This document shows, one piece after another, positions 52,096 to 62,352 of a stretch of DNA of 64,000 nt; the stretch's first letter is position 1, and the number at the start of each line of letters is the position of its first letter. The stretch is from Chryseobacterium sp. SC28 (lineage in GTDB: Bacteria > Bacteroidota > Bacteroidia > Flavobacteriales > Weeksellaceae): contig NZ_QOVY01000002.1 of assembly GCF_003932955.1 (NCBI RefSeq), forward strand, positions 62,001 to 126,000. The letters run 5' to 3'. Both the position numbers and the translations under genes were made by a program. Below the pieces are notes generated by a model. The model saw only the letters and a list, made by a program, of their open reading frames with translations, did no database searches and was not told the origin of the DNA.

Positions 52096-53760
52096 CTATT
52101 TCAACTCCGAAAAATACTGTTTCAGGACATCGGCATTATTGCAGCCGGCCGTCATCACTTCCAAAATTTTTGGTTTTGGATTTGGTTTGAAGAAGTTGGG
52201 CAAAACTCTATCCAGCGTGATTTCTTCCTCCACTTTGGTATAATCAAATCCGAAAGTTTTAGCCACCGATTCCGCATTTCTGTTGTGTTGCGTTGCGATG
52301 TACTCGTCCAGCGCATTGGTTTCGCTCGCTCCAGGAATAATTTTAAAAATATTTCCCTCGCCATTATTGAAAATTACAATTCTCGTGTACGGCGGAATGT
52401 ACCGGTTCCAAAGTCCGTTGATATCATAGAAAAAAGAAATATCGCCGGTGATCAAAATGGTAGGGTCATCTTCCATCATCGCAAACCCCATTGCCGTAGA
52501 AGTGCATCCGTCGATGCCGCTGGTTCCTCGGTTGCAATAGACGTCATGTTTCTGAAAATCAAATAATTGTGCATATCGGATAGCCGAACTGTTGGAAAAA
52601 TGAATTTTATAATTCTCCGGAATATGCTTGGATAATTGGTAAAAAAGATAAAAATCCGAGTAAGGCGCTTTTTTCAAGAACTGCTCGTGCTTGGCGTCTT
52701 TTTTATCTTTCAAAACATCCCAAAGATTGAAAAATGGCCGTGGTTCCAGATTGACAGATTTTAACAATTGGGCAAAGAAAACCTGTGGCTTCGTTTCTAT
52801 TTTTTGAGTCAAAGCATTATAAGTATCAGGCTGCCAATGCTCATCAATGTGCCAATGCTTGGTCGGCCGGGCTTTCCTTAGAAATTGTTTTACCCTTTTG
52901 GAAACCACATTTTGGCCGATGGTGATCAGCAAATCCGGCGCGTAGGTGTAATAATCGGTCTCAGAAAAATCAGTAACATAGCGGTCGATGTGGGCAAAAA
53001 ACTTCTCGTGCGCCAGATTCGAATTCGTTTCTGTCAAAACCACAACGGTGTGATTTTTAACCAGTTGAGCGAGCTGTGTTTCCAACTCAGGGTTGGGAGC
53101 CAGAGTTCCTGCCAGAATCAAAATCCGCTTGGAAATGTTCCAGTCTGCTATAAGAGTGGACGGCATTTCATAATTTTTTTTCCGGATGCTGGGTTCTACC
53201 CGTGGGAAAAAAGGCAATTCATCTACAAGGTTGTAAAGCGGCTCTGCCAAAGGAATATTGATGTGAACCGGTCCGCTTTTTTCAATGCACAGTTCGACGG
53301 CTTTTTTTACTGTTTCGAAGTTATGGTCATCGGCGCCCTCCTCGGCGTCTTCCAGCAGTTCGAAGTCGCCGTAAGAATGCTGTTGGTAAAGATTTTTCTG
53401 GCGAATGGTCTGCCCATCAAAAATATCTACAAAATCCACGGGTCGGTCTGCCGTCAAGATCAAAAGTGGTACGTTATGATAAAATGCTTCTACGACGGCG
53501 GGATAATAATTGGTGGCAGCAGAACCGCTCGTACAAGTGATGGCGACGGGCTTTCGGATAGATTTCGCAATTCCCAGACCAACGAAAGCTGCCGATCTTT
53601 CGTCCACAATGCTGTAACATTGGAAGGCATCAATCTCCGAAAAATGGATGGCCAACGGGGCATTCCTAGAGCCGGGCGAAATAATTACCTTATCGATACC
53701 GTATTGCTTGAGGATGTGGGCGAGAATTTGGATGCTGCGTTTCGCAGAATATTGCTTCAT
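52096..53760 (-). CDS. menD: 2-succinyl-5-enolpyruvyl-6-hydroxy-3-cyclohexene-1-carboxylate synthase
   Basis: A ThDP-dependent enzyme that joins isochorismate and 2-oxoglutarate in menaquinone synthesis. It has 554 residues. The pyrimidine domain is at the N-terminus (IISPGSRNAPLAIHFSEI; SGSAATNYYPAVVEAFYHN), and the ThDP motif is GDISFFYDINGLWNR with metal Asp, then IVIFNNGEGNIFKIIPG. All key signatures are there. In some Bacteroidota menD sits next to menF, but here its neighbour pabB also uses chorismate. Confidence 0.95.
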   Translation of the reverse strand: MKQYSAKRSIQILAHILKQYGIDKVIISPGSRNAPLAIHFSEIDAFQCYSIVDERSAAFVGLGIAKSIRKPVAITCTSGSAATNYYPAVVEAFYHNVPLLILTADRPVDFVDIFDGQTIRQKNLYQQHSYGDFELLEDAEEGADDHNFETVKKAVELCIEKSGPVHINIPLAEPLYNLVDELPFFPRVEPSIRKKNYEMPSTLIADWNISKRILILAGTLAPNPELETQLAQLVKNHTVVVLTETNSNLAHEKFFAHIDRYVTDFSETDYYTYAPDLLITIGQNVVSKRVKQFLRKARPTKHWHIDEHWQPDTYNALTQKIETKPQVFFAQLLKSVNLEPRPFFNLWDVLKDKKDAKHEQFLKKAPYSDFYLFYQLSKHIPENYKIHFSNSSAIRYAQLFDFQKHDVYCNRGTSGIDGCTSTAMGFAMMEDDPTILITGDISFFYDINGLWNRYIPPYTRIVIFNNGEGNIFKIIPGASETNALDEYIATQHNRNAESVAKTFGFDYTKVEEEITLDRVLPNFFKPNPKPKILEVMTAGCNNADVLKQYFSELK

Positions 53761-53913
53761 TTATAAAATTTACTGAGAATTTTTGAACCACGTAGAAATA
53801 TAGAACTTAGAAGCATACAACTATAAACTAAAGAGTCGCTTCTTTTTGACAAAACTATTATGCTGCTGTGGTTCTGAATATGCAAAGCTAATCAAAAGTA
53901 CGGAAAAATCTGC

Positions 53914-54954
53914 CTAAAACAATCGCAATTGTTGTGTTTTGCTTCCGGTAAAATGCTCGGTCGTGAGCACCACTCTTTCTTGATTTGAAAAAAATTTCTT
54001 TTTGCCGATTTCAAATGTTTTGTGAATCATTTCCGCGATGTTTCCTTCGCCTTGATAACGCTTGAAAAAACGTTTTTCGCCCAGGTTTCCGCCGCGCATC
54101 GAGCGGATGAGGTTTAGCACTTTGTCTTTTCTGTCGGGGAAATGCGTTTCCAGCCATTGGATGAAAACGGGCTCAACCGTGTCGTTTAGTCTTACCAAGG
54201 TGTAGCCGCAAGTTCTGGCGCCCGCTTCTGAAACCGCTTTCATTATGCCAAGACTTTCGTCGCTCGTCAAACCGGGGATCACCGGCGCGATCATCACATT
54301 CACGGGGATATTTTTCTCAGATAATATTTCGATGGCCTTCAGTTTGTTTTTTGCGGTGGAAGTTCGAGGTTCCATCACGCGCCGCAGGTCTTCATTAATA
54401 GTGGGTATGCTCATCGAAACCGAAATCAGATTTTTTTGAGCCATTGGTTCCAGAATGTCGAGGTCGCGCAAGATCAAAGCGTTTTTGGTAATGACGGCAA
54501 CCGGATGTCTGTAGTCCAAACAAACCTGCAGCAGCTTTCTTGTAATTTCAAATTTTCTCTCAATCGGCTGGTAGCAATCGGTATTTCCCGAAAGCAAAAT
54601 TGGTTTTGCGATATAGGATTTCTTCTGAAATGTTTTTTCCAAAAGCTCAGGCGCGTTTTTTTTCACCATCAGTTTTCTTTCGAAATCGATACCCGCGCTG
54701 TATCCCCAAAATTCGTGCGTTGGTCGTGCGAAACAGTAGGAACAGCCGTGCTCGCAGCCTTGATAGGGATTCATGGAATAATCCATCATCAGATCCGGAC
54801 TTTGGACAACATTGATGATGCTTTTCGGGAAAACTTCGGTCACTTGAGTTTTGATGGTTTCCTGCTCATAATCTTCCGGCTCGTGCGTAAACCGGTCGAA
54901 TCTGTTGACGACATTTCGTTGGGCGCCTTGCCCTTTTGGGATGAAATCTGACAT
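53914..54954 (-). CDS. PA0069-family radical SAM protein
   Basis: A 346-residue radical SAM enzyme. The 4Fe-4S motif is YQGCEHGCSYCFARP (CxxxCxxC, residues about 68-75). Other marks are HEFWGYSAGIDFERK, LSGNTDCYQPIE and the SPASM-like absence of further clusters. It shares the whole architecture of the PA0069/SplB-like group of unknown reaction. Alone in its transcription unit, about 150 bp from menD. The C-terminus includes the basic FKRYQGEGNIAEMI. Confidence 0.9.
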   Translation of the reverse strand: MSDFIPKGQGAQRNVVNRFDRFTHEPEDYEQETIKTQVTEVFPKSIINVVQSPDLMMDYSMNPYQGCEHGCSYCFARPTHEFWGYSAGIDFERKLMVKKNAPELLEKTFQKKSYIAKPILLSGNTDCYQPIERKFEITRKLLQVCLDYRHPVAVITKNALILRDLDILEPMAQKNLISVSMSIPTINEDLRRVMEPRTSTAKNKLKAIEILSEKNIPVNVMIAPVIPGLTSDESLGIMKAVSEAGARTCGYTLVRLNDTVEPVFIQWLETHFPDRKDKVLNLIRSMRGGNLGEKRFFKRYQGEGNIAEMIHKTFEIGKKKFFSNQERVVLTTEHFTGSKTQQLRLF

Positions 54955-55386
54955 AAAAAATCATAAAATTAAGGAAACAAAATTGCAGATACCGAATTCG
55001 ATTGCTGAACAATTCAGAATATCGATGGTCTGAAACTCTGATTCAGAATTAGCTTTAGAAAAAGCATTGCGTTTCGTCTAAAGTCTGACGTTTCTTTGCG
55101 ATTGCCGTGGGCTTTACTTCAATCCAAATTTAATATTAAACTCTGAAAATCAGAGCGTTTTAAATAAAAAAACAATCGATGTATAGGCTAAAGATTATTT
55201 TGCTAAAGTGGGAAAAACTTTGCAAATTATAAACCATTATATAGAAAATTAAAGATTGAATTTATCAAAGCCGAATGGAAAGGCTATCAAAAATTATCCT
55301 TAGAAAAAGAAAACCGTCGGTCGAAATTATGAAGTTTCCAGAAGACTACTGACAAGGAACCGAAGCGCTCTTATGATTCTATAGTT
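54955..55386. other. Non-coding stretch with no recognised gene
   Basis: A 432-bp gap between the radical SAM gene start and the small membrane protein. It is AT-rich. It has a 5-bp stem CTCTG...CAGAG at 55141-55155. Small ORFs on either strand (for example near 55275) lack homology I recognise. I see no tRNA, transposase fragment or convincing terminator. Confidence 0.5.
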
Positions 55387-55584
55387 TCATAAAAATGCTT
55401 CTAATTCGATTCCTTCTTCTCCTCCGGAATAAAAACTGCGCTTCGAATGACCAAACAATAAATGATGGTCGGAATAATCACTTTTATAGATTTTGTTTTT
55501 TAAATATTTTCTCGCAACCAAAACGCTCAGAACGGCTGCCGTCCCGAAGAGTCCGAAAAAGATTATTTCTGCATTTCGCTTCAT
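55387..55584 (-). CDS. Small membrane protein of unknown function
   Basis: A 65-residue protein beginning MKRNAEIIFFGLFGTAAVLSV, with one transmembrane segment at residues about 7-24. The remainder is basic then polar (KYLKNKIYKSDYSDHHLLFG; SGGEEGIELEAF). The coding support is only length, start and membrane pattern. It could be a small membrane stress protein or a chance ORF. Confidence 0.5.
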   Translation of the reverse strand: MKRNAEIIFFGLFGTAAVLSVLVARKYLKNKIYKSDYSDHHLLFGHSKRSFYSGGEEGIELEAFL

Positions 55585-55727
55585 ACCACATATAAGATTA
55601 GTACTTTTTCCGAAGCAAAAGATGTTCCTTTTTTGGGAAGCCGCACCAATCTTAGCATTTTTTTAATATTGCAGGGCGCTGCTGTTCACAGTTCAGCACC
55701 TTTTTTTAACAATTCGGTCACATATAA

Positions 55728-55758
55728 TTGCCCAACGTGCTTATCTGTTCTAATTTTG
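55728..55758 (+). promoter_or_regulatory. Promoter of the LytS/2TM/LytTR operon
   Basis: TTG at 55728-55730 and TAATTTTG at 55751-55758, 20 bp apart, match the flavobacterial consensus. The start codon at 55777 lies 18 bp after the box, which supports it over the earlier ATG at 55633. Confidence 0.7.
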
Positions 55759-55776
55759 AATTCAGAAATTATAAAC

Positions 55777-57111
55777 ATGAAACGAAAAATTTTCACAACT
55801 ATTTTATGGATATCGCTGGCAACAGGCATACTCTTTTTTGTGGTTTTCAGCGAGGATAAATCGCCAATGAATCTGCTGTTGTATATTTTGAATTCTTTCA
55901 TTTATGCATTTGTTTTAACCTTCGGAAATACGGCGGTGAATGATTTTCTAAGCAAAAAATATTCTTGGACGCAGCAGACAAGTCGCAGAACCGTCTATGG
56001 CATATTGGCAACCATTGTCACCAATGTGGTGCTTATTTTTTGCTGCAACTACTTGGTTTTCGTCGTCATCAACGGAATGCCTAAAGCGGACTTCTTTTCA
56101 GAAAAAATGAATCTTACCAATTGGTTCATCCTGAACGTTGCTTTTCTGATCTCCGCAATTTTGCACGCCAACGGTTTCATGCAAGAACTCAAAAAAAGCA
56201 CAAAAAAGGAAGTGGTAGAACAAAAACTGATAGCAAAATCTGCCAATGCGCAGTTCGAATCGCTAAAGAATCAACTGGATCCGCATTTTCTTTTCAATTC
56301 TCTGAATGTTCTTTCGGCGCTCATTGACGAAAATCCGGATCAGGCTCAGAAATTTACCACCGCGATGTCGAAAATTTATCGATACGTTCTGGAGCAGAAA
56401 GACAAAGAATTGGTGACCATTGCAGACGAAATAGAATTTGCAAAAACCTATTGCAATCTTCTGAAAACCAGGTTCGAAGACAGCGTAGAGTTCACTTTTG
56501 AAATTCAGCCCACTGATTTGCAAAAGTTCGTGGTTCCCCTCTCGCTGCAATTATTATTGGAAAACTGCATCAAACATAATTTGGCCACCTCATCAAAACC
56601 TTTGCACATCCGCATCTTTACCGAAGAAAAATTCCTCTGCATCGAGAATAATCTTCAGCCGAGAGAGCAAATCAAAGAAAGCGCGGGAATCGGCTTGGCC
56701 AACATCGTTCAGCGGTACGCACTTCTTACCAAAGACCATGTTTATATAGAAAAATCCGATCAATTTTTTAAAGTAAAAATCCCAATATTAACAGAAAAAC
56801 CATCTCAAGCAATGACAACTTACACCCCACAATCTACGGAAAACGGCGCTTACGAAAAAGCGGTAAAAAGAGTAAAAGAACTGAAAGGTTTCTACGGAAA
56901 CTTGATCTCGTACTGTATTGTTATCCCATTTTTAATTATAGTCAATTTGATGACTTCGCCCCACGAAATATGGTTTTACTGGCCAATGTTGGGATGGGGA
57001 ATCGGACTGCTGGCACACGGAATGAGCGTTTTTGCCATTGGAAAAAACTGGGAAGAAAAAGAAATACAAAAAATACTTAACAGAGAAAATCAAAATAATT
57101 ATGGAAAATAA
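55777..57111 (+). CDS. LytS/YehU-type sensor histidine kinase with fused C-terminal 2TM domain
   Basis: A 444-residue protein from the ATG at 55777. About four membrane segments occupy residues 10-140. A His_kinase (PF06580-like) domain follows, with the phosphoacceptor His near residue 169 in QLDPHFLFNSLN, then a HATPase with N box LLENCIKHN and G box GIGLANIVQRYALL. After the ATPase comes a second membrane hairpin (about 355-435) starting YEKAVKRVKELKGFYGN and containing GWGIGLLAHGMSVFAIGKNW. That is a 2TM domain, also encoded alone in the next gene. It probably signals to the LytTR regulator at 57504. Confidence 0.9.
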   Translation: MKRKIFTTILWISLATGILFFVVFSEDKSPMNLLLYILNSFIYAFVLTFGNTAVNDFLSKKYSWTQQTSRRTVYGILATIVTNVVLIFCCNYLVFVVINGMPKADFFSEKMNLTNWFILNVAFLISAILHANGFMQELKKSTKKEVVEQKLIAKSANAQFESLKNQLDPHFLFNSLNVLSALIDENPDQAQKFTTAMSKIYRYVLEQKDKELVTIADEIEFAKTYCNLLKTRFEDSVEFTFEIQPTDLQKFVVPLSLQLLLENCIKHNLATSSKPLHIRIFTEEKFLCIENNLQPREQIKESAGIGLANIVQRYALLTKDHVYIEKSDQFFKVKIPILTEKPSQAMTTYTPQSTENGAYEKAVKRVKELKGFYGNLISYCIVIPFLIIVNLMTSPHEIWFYWPMLGWGIGLLAHGMSVFAIGKNWEEKEIQKILNRENQNNYGK

Positions 57112-57161
57112 CAACGAAATATTGCGTTGCGAATTAGTAAAGAACTCAAAAAAACAAAACG

Positions 57162-57464
57162 ATGGAAATTATTAAAGACAAAAACGATATCAAATATCTT
57201 GAGGCCAAGAAAAAAGTGAAACGACTCAAAGGTTTTTATACCCATGTCTTGATTTATGTTCTTGTAAATTTGTTGATCGTCTTCATTAATATCCAAAATC
57301 TAAAACCCGGTGAAAGCTATTTTAAACCAGAAAATTTCATCACCTTGTTCTTCTGGGGAATCGGATTGTTGGCGCACGGAACAAGCGTTTTTCTTCCCGA
57401 GTTCGTGCTGGGCAAAAACTGGGAAGCGAGGAAAATTCAGGAATTAATGGACAAAGAAAAATAG
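57162..57464 (+). CDS. Stand-alone 2TM domain protein
   Basis: A 100-residue membrane protein: a basic helix (YLEAKKKVKRLKGFYTHVL), two hydrophobic segments, and a conserved WGIGLLAHGTSVF with GKNWEARKIQELM at the C-terminus. It is clearly homologous to the C-terminal part of the kinase encoded upstream. It lies between the kinase and the LytTR response-regulator genes, 50 and 39 bp away, so it is likely part of the signalling unit. Function unknown. Confidence 0.85.
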   Translation: MEIIKDKNDIKYLEAKKKVKRLKGFYTHVLIYVLVNLLIVFINIQNLKPGESYFKPENFITLFFWGIGLLAHGTSVFLPEFVLGKNWEARKIQELMDKEK

Positions 57465-57503
57465 TATGTACCTTTTTTCTATTAAATAAAATAAACTATA
57501 AAA

Positions 57504-58250
57504 ATGATAAGAACGATCATCATCGAAGACGAAAAACCGGCAGTTAGACGACTTGAAAAATTATTAGGTTTGTTTGCTGATTTACAAATAGTTGCAAGCC
57601 TCAATTCTGTGGACGAAGCTGTCGCATGGTTTAATATAAATGAACATCCGCAACTGATTTTTTCGGACATCGTGTTGGGCGACGGATTGTCGTTCGATAT
57701 CTTCGACCAAGTTTCGACAAAGGCTTTTATCATTTACACAACGGCTTTTGACCAATATACTTTGAAGGCCTTCAAGCTCAACAGCATCGATTATCTTTTG
57801 AAACCCATTGAACAAGAAGACTTGGCAAAAGCCATCGAAAAATATAAATCGTTTTTACCGGAGGAAGGCAGTGTTAATTCGCAGGAAATCAGGCAAATCG
57901 TGAAAAAAGAGCGTGCAACGCTTTCGAGGATTTTGGTGAAAATTGGTTATAATTTGAAAGTGGTTTCCATCAATGAAGTCAGTTGCTTTTACAGTGAGAA
58001 TAAAATCGTCTATCTCCAAACCAAAGAACGAAATTTTCCAACTGATTTCACTTTGGATGAATTGGAAAATGTTCTTGAAGAAAGTAAGTTTTTCCGCGTC
58101 AACAGGCAGTTTATCATCAGTTCAGATTACATCAAAAATATCCACACTTCACCAAATTATAAAGTTGATTTAGCGTTTCAGCCGGACGAAGAAATTACGG
58201 TTAGCCGCGAGCGCGTGAAGGATTTTAAGGAGTGGTTGGCTGGAAATTGA
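57504..58250 (+). CDS. LytTR-family response regulator
   Basis: A 248-residue two-domain regulator. The receiver domain (1 to about 120) has acidic IIIEDEKPAVRRLEKL, the phosphoacceptor Asp in IFSDIVLGDGLSF (near residue 55), Thr in YTTAFDQYTLKAF and Lys in DYLLKPIEQ. The LytTR DNA-binding domain (about 145-245) has ILVKIGYNLKVVSINEV, FYSENKIVYLQTKE and FRVNRQFIIS. It would be activated by the upstream LytS-type kinase. Typical targets are direct repeats upstream of its own regulon. Confidence 0.93.
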   Translation: MIRTIIIEDEKPAVRRLEKLLGLFADLQIVASLNSVDEAVAWFNINEHPQLIFSDIVLGDGLSFDIFDQVSTKAFIIYTTAFDQYTLKAFKLNSIDYLLKPIEQEDLAKAIEKYKSFLPEEGSVNSQEIRQIVKKERATLSRILVKIGYNLKVVSINEVSCFYSENKIVYLQTKERNFPTDFTLDELENVLEESKFFRVNRQFIISSDYIKNIHTSPNYKVDLAFQPDEEITVSRERVKDFKEWLAGN

Positions 58251-58255
58251 AAATA

Positions 58256-58289
58256 AAATAGGCTTCAGAAAGTTCCCGAAGCCTGTTTG
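58256..58289. terminator. Terminator between the LytTR gene and mnmA
   Basis: A 7-bp stem AGGCTTC (58260-58266) with GAAGCCT (58278-58284), extended outward by A-T and G-T pairs, and T-rich on both sides. It lies between convergent genes. Confidence 0.7.
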
Positions 58290-58310
58290 ATTATTGATCT
58301 TAATGTATTT

Positions 58311-59498
58311 TTAGGCGATCACGCCACTTCCGATCAACTCATCATCCAGATACCAAGCTGCAAACTGCCCTTCTGCAATCGCAGATTGAGGATTTTCAAA
58401 TTCAATATAAAATCCATTTTCGAATTGATGAATGGTTGCTTTCTCCAAAGTTTGACGGTATCTGATTCTTGCCAAAACTTCCATAGATTCGCCGTTTTCC
58501 AATTTCAAATCTTCGCGAACCCAATGCAGTTCAGCGTTTTCGATCTTCAAAGCTTTTCGGAACAGTCCAGGGAAATTTTTTCCTTCGCCTACGAAGATGA
58601 GGTTGTTTTCCATCTCGCGGCAGACGATGAAGCAAGATTCCTTGTGACCACCGATTCCCAAGCCTTTGCTTTGACCAATTGTGAAAAACTGCGCTCCTTG
58701 ATGCTTGCCAATCACCTTTCCGTCCTCTTTTTTATACTTGATTTTGGTCGAAAGATATTCTAATTCTTCCAACTTTGAAGAGAAAGATGGTGTTTCTTTA
58801 TGGAACTCGGGAAAATCATTGAAGATTTCTACAATTTCACCTTCTTTCGGAATCAGCTGTTGCTGAAGAAAAGTTGGCAAACTCACTTTCCCAATGAAGC
58901 AAAGCCCTTGCGAATCTTTCTTATCCGCCGTTACCAATCCAATTTCTTTAGCAATTTTGCGAACTTCCGGCTTCGTCAATTCTCCGATTGGGAAAAGCGC
59001 TTTGGAGAGTTGATCTTGGCTGAGTTGACAAAGGAAATAACTTTGGTCTTTGTTATGATCCTTCCCTGCCAAAAGATGAAAAATTTCTTTTCCGTTTTCA
59101 TCAAAAGTAGAAGTCACGCGCGCATAATGTCCGGTCGCAACTTTCTCAGCGCCAAGCGATAAGGCCGTTTTCATAAACACATCGAATTTCACCTCGCGGT
59201 TGCAGAGAATATCGGGATTCGGCGTTCTGCCGCGCTGATATTCATCAAACATATAATCTACGATGCGCTCTTTGTAGAGCTCGCTCATATCGATGACTTG
59301 AAAAGGAATTCCTAATTTTTGTGCAACGAGAAGCGCGTCATTGCTATCTTCGATCCAAGGGCACTCATCTTCCAATGTGACCGATGCATCGTTCCAGTTT
59401 CGCATAAAAAGGGCGATGACTTCGTGACCTTGCTGCTGCAAAAGATAAGCGGCCACGCTGGAATCTACGCCACCGGAAAGGCCAACAACTATTTTCAT
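58311..59498 (-). CDS. mnmA: tRNA-specific 2-thiouridylase
   Basis: Thiolates U34 of Lys, Glu and Gln tRNAs. It has 395 residues. The PP-loop is [16 protein letters not shown] at the N-terminus, and the catalytic Cys pair is CNREVKF (nucleophile) and [10 protein letters not shown]. The insertion [20 protein letters not shown] is the longer loop common to Bacteroidota MnmA. With mnmG elsewhere in this window, it belongs to wobble-U modification. It is alone, separated from clpC by 169 bp. Confidence 0.95.
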   Translation of the reverse strand: MKIVVGLSGGVDSSVAAYLLQQQGHEVIALFMRNWNDASVTLEDECPWIEDSNDALLVAQKLGIPFQVIDMSELYKERIVDYMFDEYQRGRTPNPDILCNREVKFDVFMKTALSLGAEKVATGHYARVTSTFDENGKEIFHLLAGKDHNKDQSYFLCQLSQDQLSKALFPIGELTKPEVRKIAKEIGLVTADKKDSQGLCFIGKVSLPTFLQQQLIPKEGEIVEIFNDFPEFHKETPSFSSKLEELEYLSTKIKYKKEDGKVIGKHQGAQFFTIGQSKGLGIGGHKESCFIVCREMENNLIFVGEGKNFPGLFRKALKIENAELHWVREDLKLENGESMEVLARIRYRQTLEKATIHQFENGFYIEFENPQSAIAEGQFAAWYLDDELIGSGVIA

Positions 59499-59611
59499 TT
59501 TGGTTCAATTTTACGAAACTCTTGACGGGAGTTCTTAGTTTGAGATGGCAAAAATACGATTAAAAACTTTCTTCGGGAAAATCTAATCACCCATATTGAT
59601 AAAAGCGATGA

Positions 59612-59639
59612 AAAAAAAGACCACCGTCGTGGGGTGGCC
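59612..59639 (-). terminator. Terminator after clpC
   Basis: Read on the minus strand, GGCCACC pairs with GGTGGTC (one G-U) around CCACGAC, followed by eight T. It lies 28 bp past the clpC stop. Confidence 0.85.
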
Positions 59640-59667
59640 TTTAGTTTAGAATTTATCAATGAAGTAC

Positions 59668-62187
59668 TTAAACGATTTGCTCTTCTTTCGCTGTTTCGCC
59701 TTCTAATCCATCTTTGGCCTCGTTTACTTTCAGAATTACAGTTTCGCCTTCGCCAAACTGCCTGTTGACGAGCATTTCTGCTAATAAATCTTCGATGTAT
59801 TTTTGAATGGCGCGTTTCAGCGGTCTTGCTCCGAAATCTTTGTCCCAACCTTTTTCTGAGATGAAATCTTTGGCGTCTTCGGTCAATTCGACTTTATAAC
59901 CCAATTTTTCCAATCTATTGTAGAGTTTAGACAATTCCAAATCGATGATGCGTTTGATGTCTTCCTGTTGCAGAGAATTGAAGATCACAATATCATCAAT
60001 CCTGTTCAGAAATTCGGGAGCGAAGGCTTTTTTCAAAGCGCTTTCTATCGTTGCTCTGGCTCTGGCATCGGTATTTGTTTTCTTGGCTGCGGTTCCGAAT
60101 CCAACACCGTCTCCGAAATCCTTAAGGTCTCGGGTTCCGATATTGGAGGTCAGAATAATGATTGTATTTCTAAAATCAATTTTCCTTCCCAAAGAATCTG
60201 TCACGAACCCTTCGTCCAAAATCTGCAACAAGATATTGAAAACATCCGGATGCGCTTTCTCGATTTCATCAAGAAGTACCACGGCGTAAGGTTTTCTGCG
60301 AACGGCTTCGGTCAATTGTCCGCCTTCTTCGTATCCCACGTAGCCCGGAGGCGCACCCACCAATCTGGAAACGGCAAATTTCTCCATATACTCGCTCATA
60401 TCGATTCTGATCAACGATTCGTCCGAATCGAATAATTCGCGCGCCAATACTTTGGCCAACTCGGTTTTTCCAACGCCGGTAGTTCCGAGGAAAATGAAGG
60501 TTCCGATCGGGCGATTTGGATCTTTCAGCCCGGCTCTGTTTCGTTGGATGGCCTTCACCACTTTTTTCACGGCATCTTGCTGTCCTATGACTCTTCCGTT
60601 CAGTTTTTCGTCCATCTGAGCCAGTTTGTCAAGTTCATTTTTACCCACTTTGGTTACAGGAACTCCGCTCATCATAGAGACTACCTCTGCAACGCTTTCT
60701 TCCGTTACTTCTTCTTTCTTCTCTTTGACGTCTTTGTCCCATTTTTCTTGCGCAAGATTCAGTTCTATTTGGAGCCTTTCTTCCTCGTCTTTCAATTTTC
60801 TGGCTTCGAGGTAGTCCTGAGCTTTTACAGCTTGCTGTTTTAGCTCTTTCACTTCTTCAATTCGTGCTTCATGCTCGATGATTTCGGAAGGCACTTTCAT
60901 ATTTTTGATGTAAACTCTGGAGCCGGCTTCGTCCATCGCATCGATGGCTTTGTCTGGCAGGAAGCGGTCTGTGATGTATCTTGAAGTCAAATTTACACAA
61001 GCTTGGATCGCCTCATCGGTGTACTGCACGTTGTGGTGATCTTCGTATTTGTCTTTGATCTGATGCAGAATCTGAATCGTTTCGTCCACCGTAGTAGGCT
61101 CCACCATCACTTTCTGGAATCTTCTTTCCAAGGCGCCATCCTTCTCGATGTACTGTCGGTATTCGTCAAGGGTTGTTGCGCCAATGCACTGGATTTCTCC
61201 TCTTGCCAATGCCGGTTTGAACATATTGGAGGCGTCCAAACTTCCTGTAGAACTTCCCGCACCAACGATGGTGTGAAGCTCATCGATGAAGAGAATGACG
61301 TCGCGGTTCTTTTCGAGTTCCGTCATAATTGCTTTCATTCTTTCTTCGAATTGTCCACGATATTTGGTGCCGGCAACCAAGCTGGCGAGATCCAATGTAA
61401 TGACTCGTTTTCCATAAAGAACCCGGGAAACTTTCTTCTGCTGAATTCTCAAAGCCAAGCCTTCTGCGATGGCAGATTTACCAACGCCCGGCTCTCCGAT
61501 CAAGAGCGGATTATTTTTTTTCCTTCTTGATAAGATTTGAGAAACCCTTTCGATTTCTTTTTCACGACCGATCACGGGATCCAGTTTTCCGTCTCTTGCA
61601 AGCGATGTCAGATCTCTTCCGAAATTGTCCAAAGTCGGGGTTTTGCTTTTCTGGGCGCCCAGATTGCCGGAAGGTTTTTTCATCTGTCCGTATGGCTCTT
61701 CTTTTTCGTCGTCTTCATCGTAGGCGCTATTTTGGGGCAGTTGGTCTGTGTTTTTCAGCATCGTTCTATATTCTTTTTGAACGGCATCATAATCGATATC
61801 GTAGGCCTGAAGAATATTGACCGTTGGGTCTTCTTGTTTGTAAAGAATGCCCAGCAGCAGGTGAACGGTGTTGATATCGGAAGATTGATACTGGCGGCAC
61901 TCCAGTTCGGATCTCTTCACTGCCTGATCTGCCATCTTGGTAAAAGAAATACTTCCCATATTGGCCGTAAACGGGTTGGAGTTTACTGCACTTACGGTTT
62001 CAATTTTTCTTTTAATCTGAGTGAGATCCGCGTTTAGACTTTGAAGGATCTCTTTTGCAGAATTTTCAGTTTTGATGATTCCTAAAAGGAGGTGCTCTGT
62101 ATTCAGAAATTCGCTTTGCAAACGTCTTGCTTCATTCTTGCTTTGCTTGAACACGCGGTTCAAACCGTCTGAAAATTTATAATCCAT
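59668..62187 (-). CDS. clpC: ATP-dependent Clp protease ATP-binding subunit ClpC
   Basis: An AAA+ unfoldase that feeds substrates to ClpP. It has 839 residues. In order: an N domain with two Clp_N repeats (about 1-150), an acidic linker ([11 protein letters not shown]), D1 with Walker [14 protein letters not shown], a middle region with the UVR-like [17 protein letters not shown], and D2 with [13 protein letters not shown], where the sequence [17 protein letters not shown] marks the C-terminal domain. The last 20 residues are acidic ([15 protein letters not shown]). A single clpC is usual in this group, and no mcsB partner is here. Confidence 0.95.
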   Translation of the reverse strand: MDYKFSDGLNRVFKQSKNEARRLQSEFLNTEHLLLGIIKTENSAKEILQSLNADLTQIKRKIETVSAVNSNPFTANMGSISFTKMADQAVKRSELECRQYQSSDINTVHLLLGILYKQEDPTVNILQAYDIDYDAVQKEYRTMLKNTDQLPQNSAYDEDDEKEEPYGQMKKPSGNLGAQKSKTPTLDNFGRDLTSLARDGKLDPVIGREKEIERVSQILSRRKKNNPLLIGEPGVGKSAIAEGLALRIQQKKVSRVLYGKRVITLDLASLVAGTKYRGQFEERMKAIMTELEKNRDVILFIDELHTIVGAGSSTGSLDASNMFKPALARGEIQCIGATTLDEYRQYIEKDGALERRFQKVMVEPTTVDETIQILHQIKDKYEDHHNVQYTDEAIQACVNLTSRYITDRFLPDKAIDAMDEAGSRVYIKNMKVPSEIIEHEARIEEVKELKQQAVKAQDYLEARKLKDEEERLQIELNLAQEKWDKDVKEKKEEVTEESVAEVVSMMSGVPVTKVGKNELDKLAQMDEKLNGRVIGQQDAVKKVVKAIQRNRAGLKDPNRPIGTFIFLGTTGVGKTELAKVLARELFDSDESLIRIDMSEYMEKFAVSRLVGAPPGYVGYEEGGQLTEAVRRKPYAVVLLDEIEKAHPDVFNILLQILDEGFVTDSLGRKIDFRNTIIILTSNIGTRDLKDFGDGVGFGTAAKKTNTDARARATIESALKKAFAPEFLNRIDDIVIFNSLQQEDIKRIIDLELSKLYNRLEKLGYKVELTEDAKDFISEKGWDKDFGARPLKRAIQKYIEDLLAEMLVNRQFGEGETVILKVNEAKDGLEGETAKEEQIV

Positions 62188-62304
62188 AATTAAAAATTAT
62201 ACACTAAGTTATGTTTTTTATGATAAATCCTACAATTATTTATTGTAAAATTCAAATATTTGTTTGCAAATAGATTGCCAGCGGAAAAAAATGGACTTTA
62301 TGAC

Positions 62305-62333
62305 TTGATTTTTTTAAAAATTGTTTAGGTTTG
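62305..62333 (+). promoter_or_regulatory. Promoter of the ygjV-like gene
   Basis: TTG at 62305-62307 and TAGGTTTG at 62326-62333, 18 bp apart, match the flavobacterial consensus. The start at 62353 lies 19 bp downstream. Confidence 0.65.
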
Positions 62334-62352
62334 TAAGCCTCAAAAATTATTA

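Noticed and set aside
52885-53766. Long plus-strand frame opposite menD.
   Set aside because: It is the antisense shadow of a complete, well-conserved menD and its translation resembles no protein family.
55141-55160. CTCTG...CAGAG hairpin in the 55-kb gap as a terminator.
   Set aside because: The stem is 5 bp and there is no gene upstream on that strand.
55275-55355. Short ORF (MERLSKIILRK...) in the gap before 55387.
   Set aside because: About 25 codons, no promoter and no recognised pattern.
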